The position numbers were made by a program, and so were the translations under genes. Below the pieces are notes generated by a model, which had not been told where the DNA came from, did not search any database, and was given only the letters and a program-made list of their open reading frames with translations. Of a DNA stretch of 64,000 nt, positions 11,114-21,278 are shown piece after piece. Every line of letters starts with the position of its first letter. Positions within the stretch are counted from its first letter, which is position 1. The stretch spans positions 4,673,501 to 4,737,500 of the forward strand of contig NC_134018.1 in assembly GCF_040712315.1 (NCBI RefSeq), in the 5' to 3' direction. This DNA comes from Castanea sativa. Its lineage: Eukaryota > Streptophyta > Magnoliopsida > Fagales > Fagaceae.

Positions 11114-11249
11114 CACATAATTATGGGTCTTACTAATTAAATTTATGGTGAGACTCACAATTCATATGAGAAGGAAGAGTACGTATTTATAGTGCTCCTA
11201 AGAGTATTTAATAATTTTGCCTAACATGAAAAGCAAAAGCTACAGTTTC

Positions 11250-11471
11250 CTTTTGAAATTCCAAAAAAGAAAAAGAAAAAGAAGCAAATAGAGGAATTCA
11301 GCTGCACTTGCACTTTATAAAATAAAAAATAAAAAAGGAGAGAGATGTGTGGAATGTGGATGACAAAATCAACGACTAATGTGAAGTGGGGGGCCCACCC
11401 AAGTCGACTTTCCTTTTGAAATTCCGAAAAAAGAAAATAGAGGAATTCAGCTGCATTTGCACTTTACTTTT
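11250..11471. repeat. Local direct duplication
   Basis: A block of about 60 bp (CTTTTGAAATTCC ... GAGGAATTCAGCTGCA ... TTTGCACTTTA) occurs at about 11250-11320 and again at 11411-11470, with small indels. It lies just left of the solo LTR. Confidence 0.6.
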
Positions 11472-12269
11472 TGTTGTGACAATTGGGTGAAATAATCTGA
11501 CTTTAACACAAGGTTAAAATAAGAGAGAGAAGAAAATATGACACAAGGAATCTACGTGGTTCGACAATATGCCTACATCCACGGAGGCGACAGAATAAAT
11601 TTCACTATAACTGTGGAGATTACAACAATAGCTTGAACATACTTTCACACAAACCCAAACCCCAAATACACCCTTGGTTCTCTCACAAATAGATAAAGAA
11701 CACACTATTGTATTTAGACAAATTACAAGACACTAACACTTCCTAACTCTGGTGCACACACACGCAGAAGAAGTTCTTTTGCTATCTCTTTGTTTCACGC
11801 ATGAACTATCTCTTGCTCACACTCTTCTTTTTGGTTCTCATTTGCTTCACCTCTATTTATAGCCAACCTTCAGCTGAAATACCAACAATTTCAGTAGGGA
11901 CGGAACCAGGATTCGAACCTGGGGGGCAAAGCTTAAAACAATTTTTTTTTTTTTTTTTTATGAAAATAAAAACTAACATCTATTTCATATTCAACAAAAT
12001 ACTACATATAAAATCAATGTTTCTTAAACATTTGATATTATAAAAATGTCAACAAAGTATAACATATAAAATAAGTGTTTCTTAAACATTTCAACATATT
12101 TATCAAAATAGAACTTGACGCTATTTCAGAGGAGATCCAAAAATATATATATTTAAGGGCAAATCTTTTTTTTTTTTTCAAATTACATATGTATACCAGT
12201 TTTTTTTTTTTTTTTTTTTAATTGGGGGCTATTAGGACCAAAATTTAAAATTTTATCACATATATATAG

Positions 12270-12917
12270 TAGGGCTGTCCAGACCCGACCCACACCCGCC
12301 GAACTGACCAAACCGCTTGACCTCCACCTGATTTCAGCCCGAACCGATGCTCTTGTGGGTTGGTGACGGGTTTCTGCGCCTAAGACCCGACGCCGGCGGG
12401 TCGAGTGGCGGGTTTTCCTCTCCAAAACCCAAGCCACCTGACTCGACCGATGTTATGTACAAATCCCTCAGCTCCGGCAAGATCAAGCTTCAATTCGAGG
12501 AGATCTGGTGAGAACTCGACTATATTTGGTAAGATCGAGCTTTGATTCGAGGAGATTCGACGATATCAAGCTTAGATTCGAGGAGATCTAACGAGATCAA
12601 GCTTAGATTTGAGGAGTTCCAACCAAATCTCAGCTATTTTTAGCTAAAAAAATGCAGAATCCGGCGAGAAAATGCAGATTTCGGCAGGTATTTCCAGATT
12701 CCGGCGAGACTTTTTTTATTTTTTTTTTCTTTCAGATTTCGATGATTTCTATATTTCGGCAAGCCACCCGACCTGACTGATTCTTACCCTCACCCGAAAC
12801 CGACTTGACCGATTTTTCTAGCAATCAGTTTCGGGTTTCTCTGCCCTCCACCCGCGCTAGCGGGTCGAGTCCAAGTTGGGTCCAAAATTGACCCGACCCG
12901 ACTTGTGGACAGCCCTG
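12270..12917. mobile_element. Nested hAT-like element
   Basis: Termini are TAGGGCTGTCCAGACCCGACC and, inverted, CAGGGCTGTCCACAAGTCGGG. The flanks ATATATAG (12262-12269) and ATATATAC (12918-12925) differ at one base of eight. The ends are rich in CGGGT/ACCCG motifs. It lies wholly inside the hAT-like element at 11895-12991. Confidence 0.8.
12478..12625. repeat. Imperfect minisatellite in the nested hAT element
   Basis: The unit (AAGATCAAGCTTnnATTCGAGGAGATCT...) recurs about four times with a period near 35-55 bp. It probably arose by local slippage within the element. Confidence 0.55.
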
Positions 12918-13470
12918 ATATATACATTAGCTTTTTTTGTTTTATTGGGTGGGGGCAATGGCCCCCCTACCCTAGCATGGGTCCGTCCCTGAATCTCAGC
13001 ACATGAGAAACTTCTATTGTTTAAGGAAGTCAATGGCCAAGCAAACCCTGCATCATTTAATGCATGAGTGTAGTATTTCTTCACACAAAGCTTACATTCT
13101 AAATTGCATATCTTTGACTTGGTTGATCAAGTCATACTTTCTAACGTAGGCATGCTCCCATTTATTGCCTATAGAGTCAAACATTTTGGCTATGCGTGAA
13201 TATAGTTAATTGGTGTTTGTGCCTTGCCGTTTTCTTTGACAATTCACAAGATAGCATTTAATGTTTACTTAAAGGACATGCAAATTCAAGCCATTTCAAC
13301 ACTTTCAATGAAACCTCCTAAAATGAATTTACAATAAAAATGCCCTCATTTTCATTCAGCTGAGCCTCCATCCCTCGCTAGCAGAGTCGTAGTATTAGAT
13401 TTAGAGCACAAACAAAAGAGAGCAAGGAAGGACGTTCCACATTCAAGCTATTATGCGCTGGAGTTGGTTC

Positions 13471-14539
13471 ATGCCATATCATTTCTTTTTTAAAAGAATA
13501 GAGGAAAGAAAGCAAAGAGAGGAAAGAGAGAGAGCGTTTTAAGAGAATGGAAGCAAGTTACTTGAGAAGCTGATTGCCTCTTGCAATGCCAAGCCTATTC
13601 CCATCCGTACCTTCTCCCGTCAACAGCCCCTCCAAGCAACCAAAAACTTTTCTTCTGAACATCTGGTAGACAATATTTGGTACAAGGGTTCTCTTGAAGG
13701 ACGAATTGTTCTCATTAAGCGTTCAAATTTTAGAGTTGATTTTTTAATCAATGATTTAGTGATTTCTGCACAAATGAGTGGTCACAGCAATGTATTAAAG
13801 CCCATAGGTTGTTGTCTCCACACTCTCACTCCCTGTTTTGTGTTTGAATTTGCTGCCAATGGTTTCCTTGCAGATCGAATTTATGTCTCCCTTGTTACTG
13901 AATGACAACAACAGCCGATGGTGTGGGAGAGAAGGTTAAAGATTGCAAGGTAGATTGCTCATGCTCTTTCTTATCTCCATACTGCCTTCCTAAGACCTGT
14001 CATCCACATGTGTTTCTCCATGCGCCATATCTTATTAGATGAACACGATGTTCCCAAATTGACCTACTTTTATTATTCTGTATCAATTCCCGAAGGTGAA
14101 GATGACGTGAAAAGTTTTTATGGCATTCGACATTTTCGTTTCAACGCCCCCGAGTTTAAAGCAACATGAAAGGTAACTGAGAAAGCTGATGTATATTGTT
14201 TTGGTCGGTTTCTTCTAGAACTTTTAACTGGAGAGGATTCTTATGAAACATTCCGATTAAAAATTGATAAAGATTCTACTTTAGTAGCATACATACGTAA
14301 CCTTGCCCAAGGTAGTTGCATAAACGAGATTGTGGATCCTGCAATCTTGGCTGAAGATGGAGAAGGAGGTGCTAGTTTACAGCATCAATTACAAGCTGTG
14401 CTGGACCTTGCCTTGACATGTACAGAGGAAGATCCACAAACAAGGCCAACTATGGTGGATGTCACCAAACAACTTAGACGGATTGAGAGGTTCATTCCAT
14501 CACTAATTATTTACTCACTTGATTTCATCCAATCATATG
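13471..14539 (+). pseudogene. ZRK/ZED1-type receptor-like (pseudo)kinase, disrupted
   Basis: A single intronless frame from the ATG at 13471 covers a kinase-like protein of the plant ZRK family, cytoplasmic kinases and pseudokinases that partner NLR immune receptors. Blocks in order are NGSKLLEKLIASCNAKPIPI, TFSRQQ, WYKGSL...IVLIKRS (beta-3 Lys kept), HSNVLKPIGCCL, LSYLHTAF, FGRFLLELLTGE and SLQHQLQAVLDLALTCTEED. Where HRD would stand the sequence reads IHMCFS, as in catalytically dead members. In-frame stops lie at 13540-13542 (TAA), and near 13902 (TGA), 13950 (TAG) and 14167 (TGA); no frame shift was found. The 3' end is interrupted by the insertion at 14540. It is the least decayed kinase copy of the tandem array. 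Confidence 0.88.
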
Positions 14540-15399
14540 CTGGGAAGCACGGGTGCGGCGTTTGGGCCGCCGCACCCGCGTCCGACGCGATGCAACGCGG
14601 GGATGCGCAGGCGACACCGCTGCTTGTGCGTCCGTGCTGCGTTAGACATTAAACAAATATTTTTTTCGGCGCGATATGCGCCGATTAAGGCCGACGCGTG
14701 CGAAATCGGGCCGATTCGCTCCGATTCGGCCCGAATCGGTCCGTATCGGGCGCAACATTGATACTGGCCAATACCGGCGAAATCGGCCAATACTGCCGAA
14801 ATTAAAAAAAAAAAAAAAAAAAAAAAAACAGGCGTGAAACGCAACGTTTAACTTGGCCGAAAAAAAAAAAGGTGCAAACGCACCGTTTGGAAAAAAACTA
14901 AAACCCTATACGGTTTCTCTTCATTTCTCTTCAATTTTCACTCAATGTGCTTCTGCTCCATAGTTCTCAGCCGACCTAGCCCTCTGCCTCTTCAATCTTC
15001 ATTTTTCTTGCACCTCTCTCCCACTCTCTGCCTTCACTCTTCAGCTAGGCTCTCTCCCATTCTCTGCCTTCACTCTTCAGCTGTGCTAGGCTCTCTCCCA
15101 CTCTCTGCCTTCATCTCCCCTGCTCTCCGTCTCCCCTCAGGTATCATAGCTCTCACACTCACACTCTTAGTTAATTGTTAATAGTTGATTTTTTATTTAG
15201 TTAATAGTTATTATTACTCATTGTGAAAAAAGTATGTTTAGCAATATATTAAAAATATAAATAAAAATATTTTTAATAATTTTTTAATCGCCGCACCCCG
15301 CTGCACCTGCACCCTACTTTTTCAAAAATTGCCGAGTCCCGCACCCGCACCCACACCCGCACCTGCACCCGAATCCCAAAACGCACCCGTGCTTCATAG
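14540..15399. mobile_element. Non-autonomous TIR element in the ZRK 3' end
   Basis: Termini are CTGGGAAGCACGGGTGCG and, inverted, CTATGAAGCACGGGTGCG. Both sides carry a perfect 8-bp duplication ATCATATG (14532-14539 and 15400-15407). It is GC-rich near the ends, with repeated CCGATTCGGCCCGAATCGG-like palindromic motifs at 14690-14740. Eight-base TSDs suggest a hAT-type element. No transposase was seen. Confidence 0.85.
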
Positions 15400-15556
15400 A
15401 TCATATGTTATAGATAAACAGATTCACATTATTCCATATCCAAATGTTTTAGGCATAACAACAAACAAAATTTACTTGATTTTAAAACAAATGGCCATGG
15501 ATGGAATTTAGAAAAGTTAAAAAAGCTAATTTGATGGAGAGCCATTTAATGACATT

Positions 15557-15823
15557 ATGAAATCCCCATTGCCACTAAGAAGCAGGCCTAATAAACTGGT
15601 ATGCATCTTTAGTGATAAAGGAGAATTCACTATGAGATCAGCTAATGGTATTTCGCAATCACACAGGTTCGCACAAACGGGTGAAGTGCTTTTGGGAAAT
15701 TTGCAGAATTTAAAGCTTCATGAGAGTTTTGAAGAGCATGCTTCTACATCATTGAAGAGGAATGCTTCTAGTGATGAAATCCAAGCAGTGAACGAAGCTT
15801 TTGAAAGGCCTCTTGAAGATTAA
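15557..15823 (+). CDS. Unrecognised 88-codon reading frame
   Basis: ATG to TAA, 88 codons, charged and Ser-rich C-terminal part (LHESFEEHASTSLKRN), in the 3' region of tandem unit A. GC content and codon use look more gene-like than the surroundings. I recognise no family, and units B and C have no clear counterpart. It may be a leftover exon of a decayed neighbour rather than a gene. Confidence 0.2.
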   Translation: MKSPLPLRSRPNKLVCIFSDKGEFTMRSANGISQSHRFAQTGEVLLGNLQNLKLHESFEEHASTSLKRNASSDEIQAVNEAFERPLED

Positions 15824-16327
15824 TTGTGATGCAACTGAATGATGACAGAGCTTGTATAGCAGTTTTAACCTGTGATTGGGAAGTTATCATTATGGTAGAC
15901 CCTTAAGGTATGTATTGATGCTATAAGAATTGGAGGATAGGTTTTTATTGGAAAAGGAGTTTGATAATTGTTCTTTTGTTTGAATAAAAGAAAAGCAAAC
16001 TAAGTAGTTCATGGTCTAAGTAACTGACTATGTATAGTGGTTTGTTGAGGGAAAAAAATACTTTTGTATTGTTTAGTTGGTTTGTAAATTTTCTTTTTCC
16101 AGAATATATATAATTTCTCAATTTAGTTTGACAAACATTTTTCTTTCTGCAAAATAGTCTTAAATTTTAATCATTCATGTGAATTGGGTTGAAAATTCAT
16201 TAGATAGCTAATTGCTCCACAATTGATCTTCTAACGGGTAGAATTGCAGTTAACACCTTCCCTTTGAATGAGATAAATATTGTTGTGCCTAATCCTTCTC
16301 TACTTTTATTGCTCCAGTTCATTGTTA

Positions 16328-16597
16328 GAGCATCCATAGCAGATGTTGCAAAAAAATGCCATTTTGCCATACCAAAACCCTACTTTTTTATTTTACCACA
16401 TCATTTTACAACATCTCATTATCAGATGTTCTATATTTTTACCACTTTATTTAAATATTATTTTTTAATTCTTATTTAATTCTTTCTTTATTATTTGTTC
16501 CTAACGATAATATTTGTTCCTTAACAGTCATATTTTCAAAAAAATTTATTCTAACGGTAACATTTTAAACAATCCTCTTAATTCAACTTTCATACAT

Positions 16598-16653
<56 letters not shown>

Positions 16654-18293
16654 ATATTTTCTTAAGCATTTAAAAAAAAAAAAACTTAGAAACTATCATC
16701 TTCAAAAAAAAAAAAATCTAAATTATGAAATCTAAAATTGAAAACTTATGTGCTGTGCTATGGTCCTATGGACTATGGTGGACCAGATTTGAAGTAGACA
16801 AATTATCAAACACTTGTAGGATCTAAATATCAAGTCCCATCATTTAAATAACAACATAAACTCAGCAATGGCATATCAAACTACATGGTCCATTATGAGA
16901 TCTGGCATCTCCTTTGTAGAATTAAGTATTGCTTTACTTCTACTTGAACAGTATAAGCAATTAACAATTTAAGCATAAAATTGAACATCTGGGATCGAAA
17001 AATTAAATGGAAAAAACAAAATAGCACTTAGTTTATGTCCTAGACTCCATAGCTTCCGATGTCAATGAAAAGCATATATATCATCAAGATAGAACCTTAC
17101 TAGGTTACACTAATTAGGCCAATTGGTAATCCCACGTATCATATGTAACTTTACCAATCAAAAAGCAAATAGGGGTAGATATAATCATCACAAATAAAGA
17201 TGGTGCAGCCACACTGCCATAGAAACATGTTGACAACAAAAACCACAGTGACAAAATAAAGTTGAAGAGAAAGCTGAAGTCTAAAAACTGGAGTTGGAAT
17301 GACAAAACCATGAGCTGGAGTTCATAGCTTTCAATTAAAATAATTCATCTTCCAATCTCTAAACCTCAATATCATAGCACACTTTTACTTACCAACATTG
17401 AAAACTCATGCATTTTCCAAATTTTGAATAAACAGATAAGCATATTAATAACACACAACACAGAACAATTATCTCCAAGATCAAAACTTTACACAACAAT
17501 AAACCAACCAGAATATCTCCGTGTGTTTGTAGTGAAAAAAGGGGAAAAGGTAAGGAAAATTCATTTTCACCCAACCCCAAATGCTCCATTACATTCAAAA
17601 GCTCAAGAAAAGAGAGAGAAAAAAATCCTCATAAATACTTAACAAATTGGAAACTAACCCATTTCCCCCAAAACAAATTCCTTCCTTTTCCTCAAACTTT
17701 CCTTAAACCAAACAAAAACCTTATATCATAATAGAAGTAGAGACAAATACATAACACAGCACACAACACACGTAGAGACCGAAATACCGAGAGAATCACA
17801 GAGAAGACGGAGAACTTACCTGGAATTTTGATAGAACAGAGAGGAGAAAGCGAACAAAAGGCCCACACAATCGGTGTACGAGATAGAACAGAGAGGAGAG
17901 AGCGAAAAAAAGAGGAAAAAAACCGGTGAAGGAGATTTATAGCTCAGAGGTGATGGAATTTGTGAGATGGTAGAGAGTTTTTCGGTGGTGGCTCAATGAG
18001 GGAAGAAGAAGATGAGAAAGAGGGAAGATGGAGAGTGGAGATGGAGGCGATAAATCTATGGCTGAAGGAGAAGATGAGAAAGAGATATTTTAATTGGGAT
18101 GAGAGAGAAGATGAATAAAAAAATAATAAACCATATGCCACTGTTTGTCTGTATAGTGGTAAAATTGTGAGGATACGGTAGCATGTTGCAAAAATTTGAG
18201 ACATTTAGCACATTTGATAAATGAGGTTTTTTTGTGTTTGGTGTGCCAAATGTTTGGCATTTGGCACATTTGGCACATTTGCTATGGATGCTC
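16328..18293. mobile_element. Harbinger/Tourist-like non-autonomous element
   Basis: The termini GAGCATCCATAGCAGATG and, inverted, GAGCATCCATAGCAAATG are flanked by TTA on both sides (16325-16327, 18294-18296). The paralogous unit B reads CATTGCTATCCTCTTAAATT uninterrupted where this unit reads CATTGTTA [element] TTATCCTCTTAAATT. Inside are a (TA)n run (16602-16651) and a duplicated AGATAGAACAGAGAGGAG block (17831, 17881). On the minus strand, CCAG/GTAAGTT at about 17817 looks like a splice donor, so part of a host gene could have been captured. No transposase was found. Confidence 0.8.
16602..16651. repeat. (TA)n microsatellite
   Basis: About 25 TA dinucleotides in the Harbinger-like element. 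Confidence 0.95.
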
Positions 18294-18447
18294 TTATCCT
18301 CTTAAATTCAAAAGGCACCTTCTGATGGAACTCTGCTGGAGAAATATAGTTGCATAGGGCTGTTTGAACTATAGGGCTGTTTGAACTTAGTACTGTAGTG
18401 GAGAGAAACATCAAACACAAAACTCTAGGTCACACACCCCCACTAAC

Positions 18448-18577
18448 TCATTTGATGTGCAAAAACTCTAATCCAACTGCCTTAGGTATCAATCTATTCG
18501 AAGACAGATATTTGGCATTGTAAAACATATCCAGATGCCTTGTCCCACAATCACAAAGGATAGTCACAATAGCACCA
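18448..18577 (-). pseudogene. Cysteine-synthase-like C-terminus, unit A
   Basis: The minus strand encodes VTILCDCGTRHLDMFYNAKYL and AVGLEFL, then a TGA at 18450-18448. This matches the last exon of a plant PLP-dependent cysteine-synthase/cystathionine-beta-synthase-type enzyme (usual form VTILCDSGMRHLSKF). The exon itself is open, but no upstream exons remain because the adjacent sequence is unrelated. It points toward the kinase copy upstream (convergent). Confidence 0.65.
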
Positions 18578-19069
18578 ATACAGCTTGCCAAAAAAGCAAG
18601 TGTAGTTGGTGCAAACACTAGGCCCCTTGATGATGGAGGATTGATAATAGGTTTTATTTAATTTGAATTTGATTTGGTTTGAATTCTGATTTTATTTCTG
18701 AATTATGTGTAATTGACTGTTTTGTTTCTTTTCTTCTTGATTCTTGCTTTGGAGGTCCTACATCAAAAGGTTCCAAAAAAAAAGGCAAATCATTTTGGCA
18801 TGGTGAATTTGATTGTATATAATATTGAATTGAAATTTTTCTCTAACTTGGTGGTGATTTCAAGCAGACAAGTTTACAAATCTTGTACTGCATCAAATAT
18901 GGTAGGAGAGCAAAAAATTTGATCCATGTACTGAAATATACAACCCAAAATGACCACAACTTTATGCAGCTTTTGAAACCAAAATCATCGAAGCATTCAA
19001 ACACTACCACCCTCCTCAGTCAATCGTACTAATCCACATTAGGATCTCAACTAAAATGCTATTGCCAAA

Positions 19070-19190
19070 TCCAAATCAAGTTGTATTGTTCCTTGCCTTG
19101 ACATGTACTGAGGAAGATATAGAGAAAATGCTAACAATGATAGATGTTACCGAAGATTTGGGGCAGATTGAGAGACTTGTTCCATGGTTG
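19070..19190 (+). pseudogene. ZRK kinase C-terminal fragment, unit B
   Basis: LALTCTEED..... TMIDVT.....IERL corresponds to the kinase C-lobe end seen intact at about 14395-14495. The Arg and Pro expected after EED are changed, and nothing of the rest of the kinase is left upstream. Confidence 0.75.
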
Positions 19191-19720
19191 ATTATTTCTA
19201 ATTTGGTTCATCAAAGTACCTTTCCAACTAGAATAGCCTCTTATTTAAGCATTGAAAATTCAAATTTTACTATGAAATCAAAGTTTCCAAAAACACAATT
19301 TCAATGTAAAATGTGTTTATACTGAAGTTGAGTTTTCAATTTAGTTTGCCAAGCCTTGTTCTCTTTTAAAAATAGTCTTAAATTTTAAACATTCATGTGA
19401 ATTTGGGTAAAAAATTCATTAAATAACTTATTGCCTCACAATTGATCGTCTAACTAAAATAATTGTAGTCAACATGTCCCTTTGAATGAGATAAATATTG
19501 TTGTCCTGAAATATATGAAACCAAAATGTCATTATCCTAACAAACAGAGATGTGCTTAGTCCTTCTCTAGTGTTTCTGCTCTAGCTCATTGCTATCCTCT
19601 TAAATTTAGAAGGCACCTTCTAAGGGAACTTTGCTAGAGAAATATAGCTGCATAGGGCTGCTTGAACATTGGATAGAAGTGGAGAGAAACAGCCAAGTCA
19701 AGACTCTAGATCACACTAAC

Positions 19721-19862
19721 TCATTTGATGCCCAAAAACTCTAATCCAACCTTGGGTATCAATCTATGCTAGCTGAGACAGATATTTGGCATTGCAATAC
19801 ATACATAGATGTTTCATCCCACTATCACAGAAGACAATCACAAACAATAGCATGAACACACA
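19721..19862 (-). pseudogene. Cysteine-synthase-like C-terminus, unit B
   Basis: The minus strand reads FCDSGMKHL ... NAKYLSQ, then a TAG, and the following GLEF part is out of frame. It is the counterpart of 18448-18577. A CA microsatellite (about 19857-19880) has grown at its upstream edge. Confidence 0.65.
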
Positions 19863-20785
19863 CACACACACACACACAAAGAGTTTAGTTGTTGTGGACA
19901 CTAGGCCACTGGATGATGGAGAATCAAGGGTGGACATTAATAGCCACAATAACGAGTTTTATTTTTGAATTATTATATGTGTGTGGTTATAACAATATTC
20001 TCAATGTTGAAAAATTCAACTTGCTTTCGCCAGTTGCTTAATAACAACAGAAATTTTGGTTGGTATGTTCATTTAGCCATGCAAAGCATTGTGTCCTTTG
20101 TCTTGTCCATTAAAGATGATTTGCATTTGATGAATAATAGGAGAGTGGGACTAGTTAATAATAAACATATTCACATTATCGCATATCCAAATGTTTCAGG
20201 CATGCCAACAGGTTAATTTCAAGTCTTCCTAATTCACAATGACTCAAAATTTAAGAAATTAAAAGGAAGAGGTTAGAGATTAGAAGGCAAAGCCAAGGAA
20301 GATAAGTAGTATTCCTTGTTAATATCCATCTACAATGATGCTCTAAGAGTCTTATCCACAGTAAAATGAACTAACCACTCAAATTTGTCTGGCAAACTTA
20401 TTTCCTCATGACATTACCATAGACAATAATAACTGGTACATTGGCATTAATTCATTCAACTTCTCTTGGAAAAATGATTTCAATCATCCTTGTACATAGC
20501 TCTGAATGAAATATATATTGTATACCTCCTAAAGAAAATACATATTGATGTCCCGAATAGAATGAAATAGAAAATTGACAATATCCTAACATAGATGTGT
20601 CTTATCCTGCTCTAGTGTTGCTGCTTTAGTGTCTTTTTAACTACAAGAATTCAGATGGATAAACACCAATATGAATTAGAATTAAATACAGAATTTTCTT
20701 GGAGAGATATAGTTGCATATGCTTGCTCAAACTTTGGATGGAAGTAACAATAAACATCTAAGTCAAAGCTCTGGATCACACTAAC

Positions 20786-21240
20786 TCATCTGATGTCCAA
20801 GAGGCTCTAATCCAGTAGCCTTGGGTGTCAATCCATGCTGAGACAGATATTAAGCACTGTAAAACTTACTCAAATGACTCGTCCCACCATCACAAATAAT
20901 AGTCACAACTCACAATAGTGTGACTAGGGCCTAGAAAGATGCATCTAAACCACCCCGTCTGTTGCCAAATCTCAGGCCCAGTACCATCATAGTGTGCTCA
21001 GAAGTTTGCTAGATTTTCAAAATGATCAGCAAAGAAGCCACCTTTACAATAATGTGGTAGAGCCAAACTTTATGTCTCTTCACCAGTTGTGTTATTAACG
21101 GTTTGCTCTAGGGGTTTTCCATTCACTTAGTCAGCTTCTCTATGCTTTGATGTTGCCTCATTTTCTTTTAGTGCCCTTCTTTGTGCAATATTGGCAAAGT
21201 GGTCTGTGTATGTAATTGAGATAGGTCTCACCCTTACAAC
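20786..21240 (-). pseudogene. Cysteine-synthase-like gene, three exon blocks, unit C
   Basis: This is the longest copy. Reading the minus strand from 21215 one finds DHFANIARRALKENEATSKH, NGKPLEQ, then KGGFFADHFENLANF, AHYDGTGPEIWQQTGG and VTIICDGGTSHLSKFYSA, a stop (TAA), and YLSQHGLTPKATGLE. These are substrate-side and C-terminal segments of PLP-dependent O-acetylserine(thiol)lyase/CBS-type enzymes. The glycine loop that normally follows QTGG (GTGGT) is deleted. At least two stops and frame changes are present, so it is not functional. The closest match in my memory is the plant cysteine synthase 2-like subgroup. Confidence 0.75.
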
Positions 21241-21278
21241 AATAGCTCCAAGGGTTCAAGTATGAAAGCTCAGATTTG

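Larger units (their letters stand above)
9994..11218. mobile_element. MITE split by a nested insertion
   Basis: The left part (9994-10045, GTAATTATTGGGTACTCTTAG ...) and right part (11114-11218, ending AGAGTATTTAATAATTTT) together match the MITE family seen at 33203-33495 and, more distantly, 55936-56092. The intact relatives read CTCTCACATAACTCAGGG across the point where this copy is interrupted. The ends are inverted repeats of each other (TACTCTnAGAGTACCATA). Confidence 0.7.
11895..12991. mobile_element. Non-autonomous hAT-like element
   Basis: Termini are TAGGGACGGAACC on the left and CAGGGACGGACCC on the right (inverted). The flanks AATTTCAG (11887-11894) and AATCTCAG (12992-12999) form an 8-bp duplication with one mismatch. 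YAGGG termini and 8-bp TSDs are typical of hAT. No transposase is present. Confidence 0.8.
11472..13301 (-). mobile_element. Solo LTR (copia-like) split by a hAT element
   Basis: On the minus strand it begins TGTTGAAATGGCTTGAATTTG and ends CACAACA, with CTTTT and CTTTC as near-matching 5-bp flanks (11467-11471 and 13302-13306). Removing the insertion at 11895-12991 leaves about 720 bp. A TATA box CTATAAATAG lies at about 11855-11864 on the minus strand, followed by a U5-like region with the CTACGTGGTTCG/CCTACATCCACGG motif (complement strand). No primer-binding site or coding sequence adjoins it, so it is best read as a solo LTR. Confidence 0.65.
13471..21240. repeat. Three-unit degenerate tandem duplication
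   Basis: Landmarks recur in the same order: ZRK C-terminus (+); a block reading CAnATTCACATTAT..CATATCCAAATGTT (15420, 20167); a block around AATGAGATAAATATTGTTG (16267, 19486, and 20508 in altered form); then a cysteine-synthase-like 3' end on the minus strand (18448, 19721, 20786). Unit A is about 13471-18650, unit B about 19050-19960 and unit C about 20150-21240. Unit A is swollen by transposons at 14540-15399 and 16328-18293. The copies are visibly diverged from one another. Confidence 0.75.

Noticed and set aside
11895..11930. GGTTCGAATCC on the minus strand, a perfect tRNA B box
   Set aside because: It lies within the terminal repeat of a hAT-like element; no cloverleaf or A box can be drawn around it.
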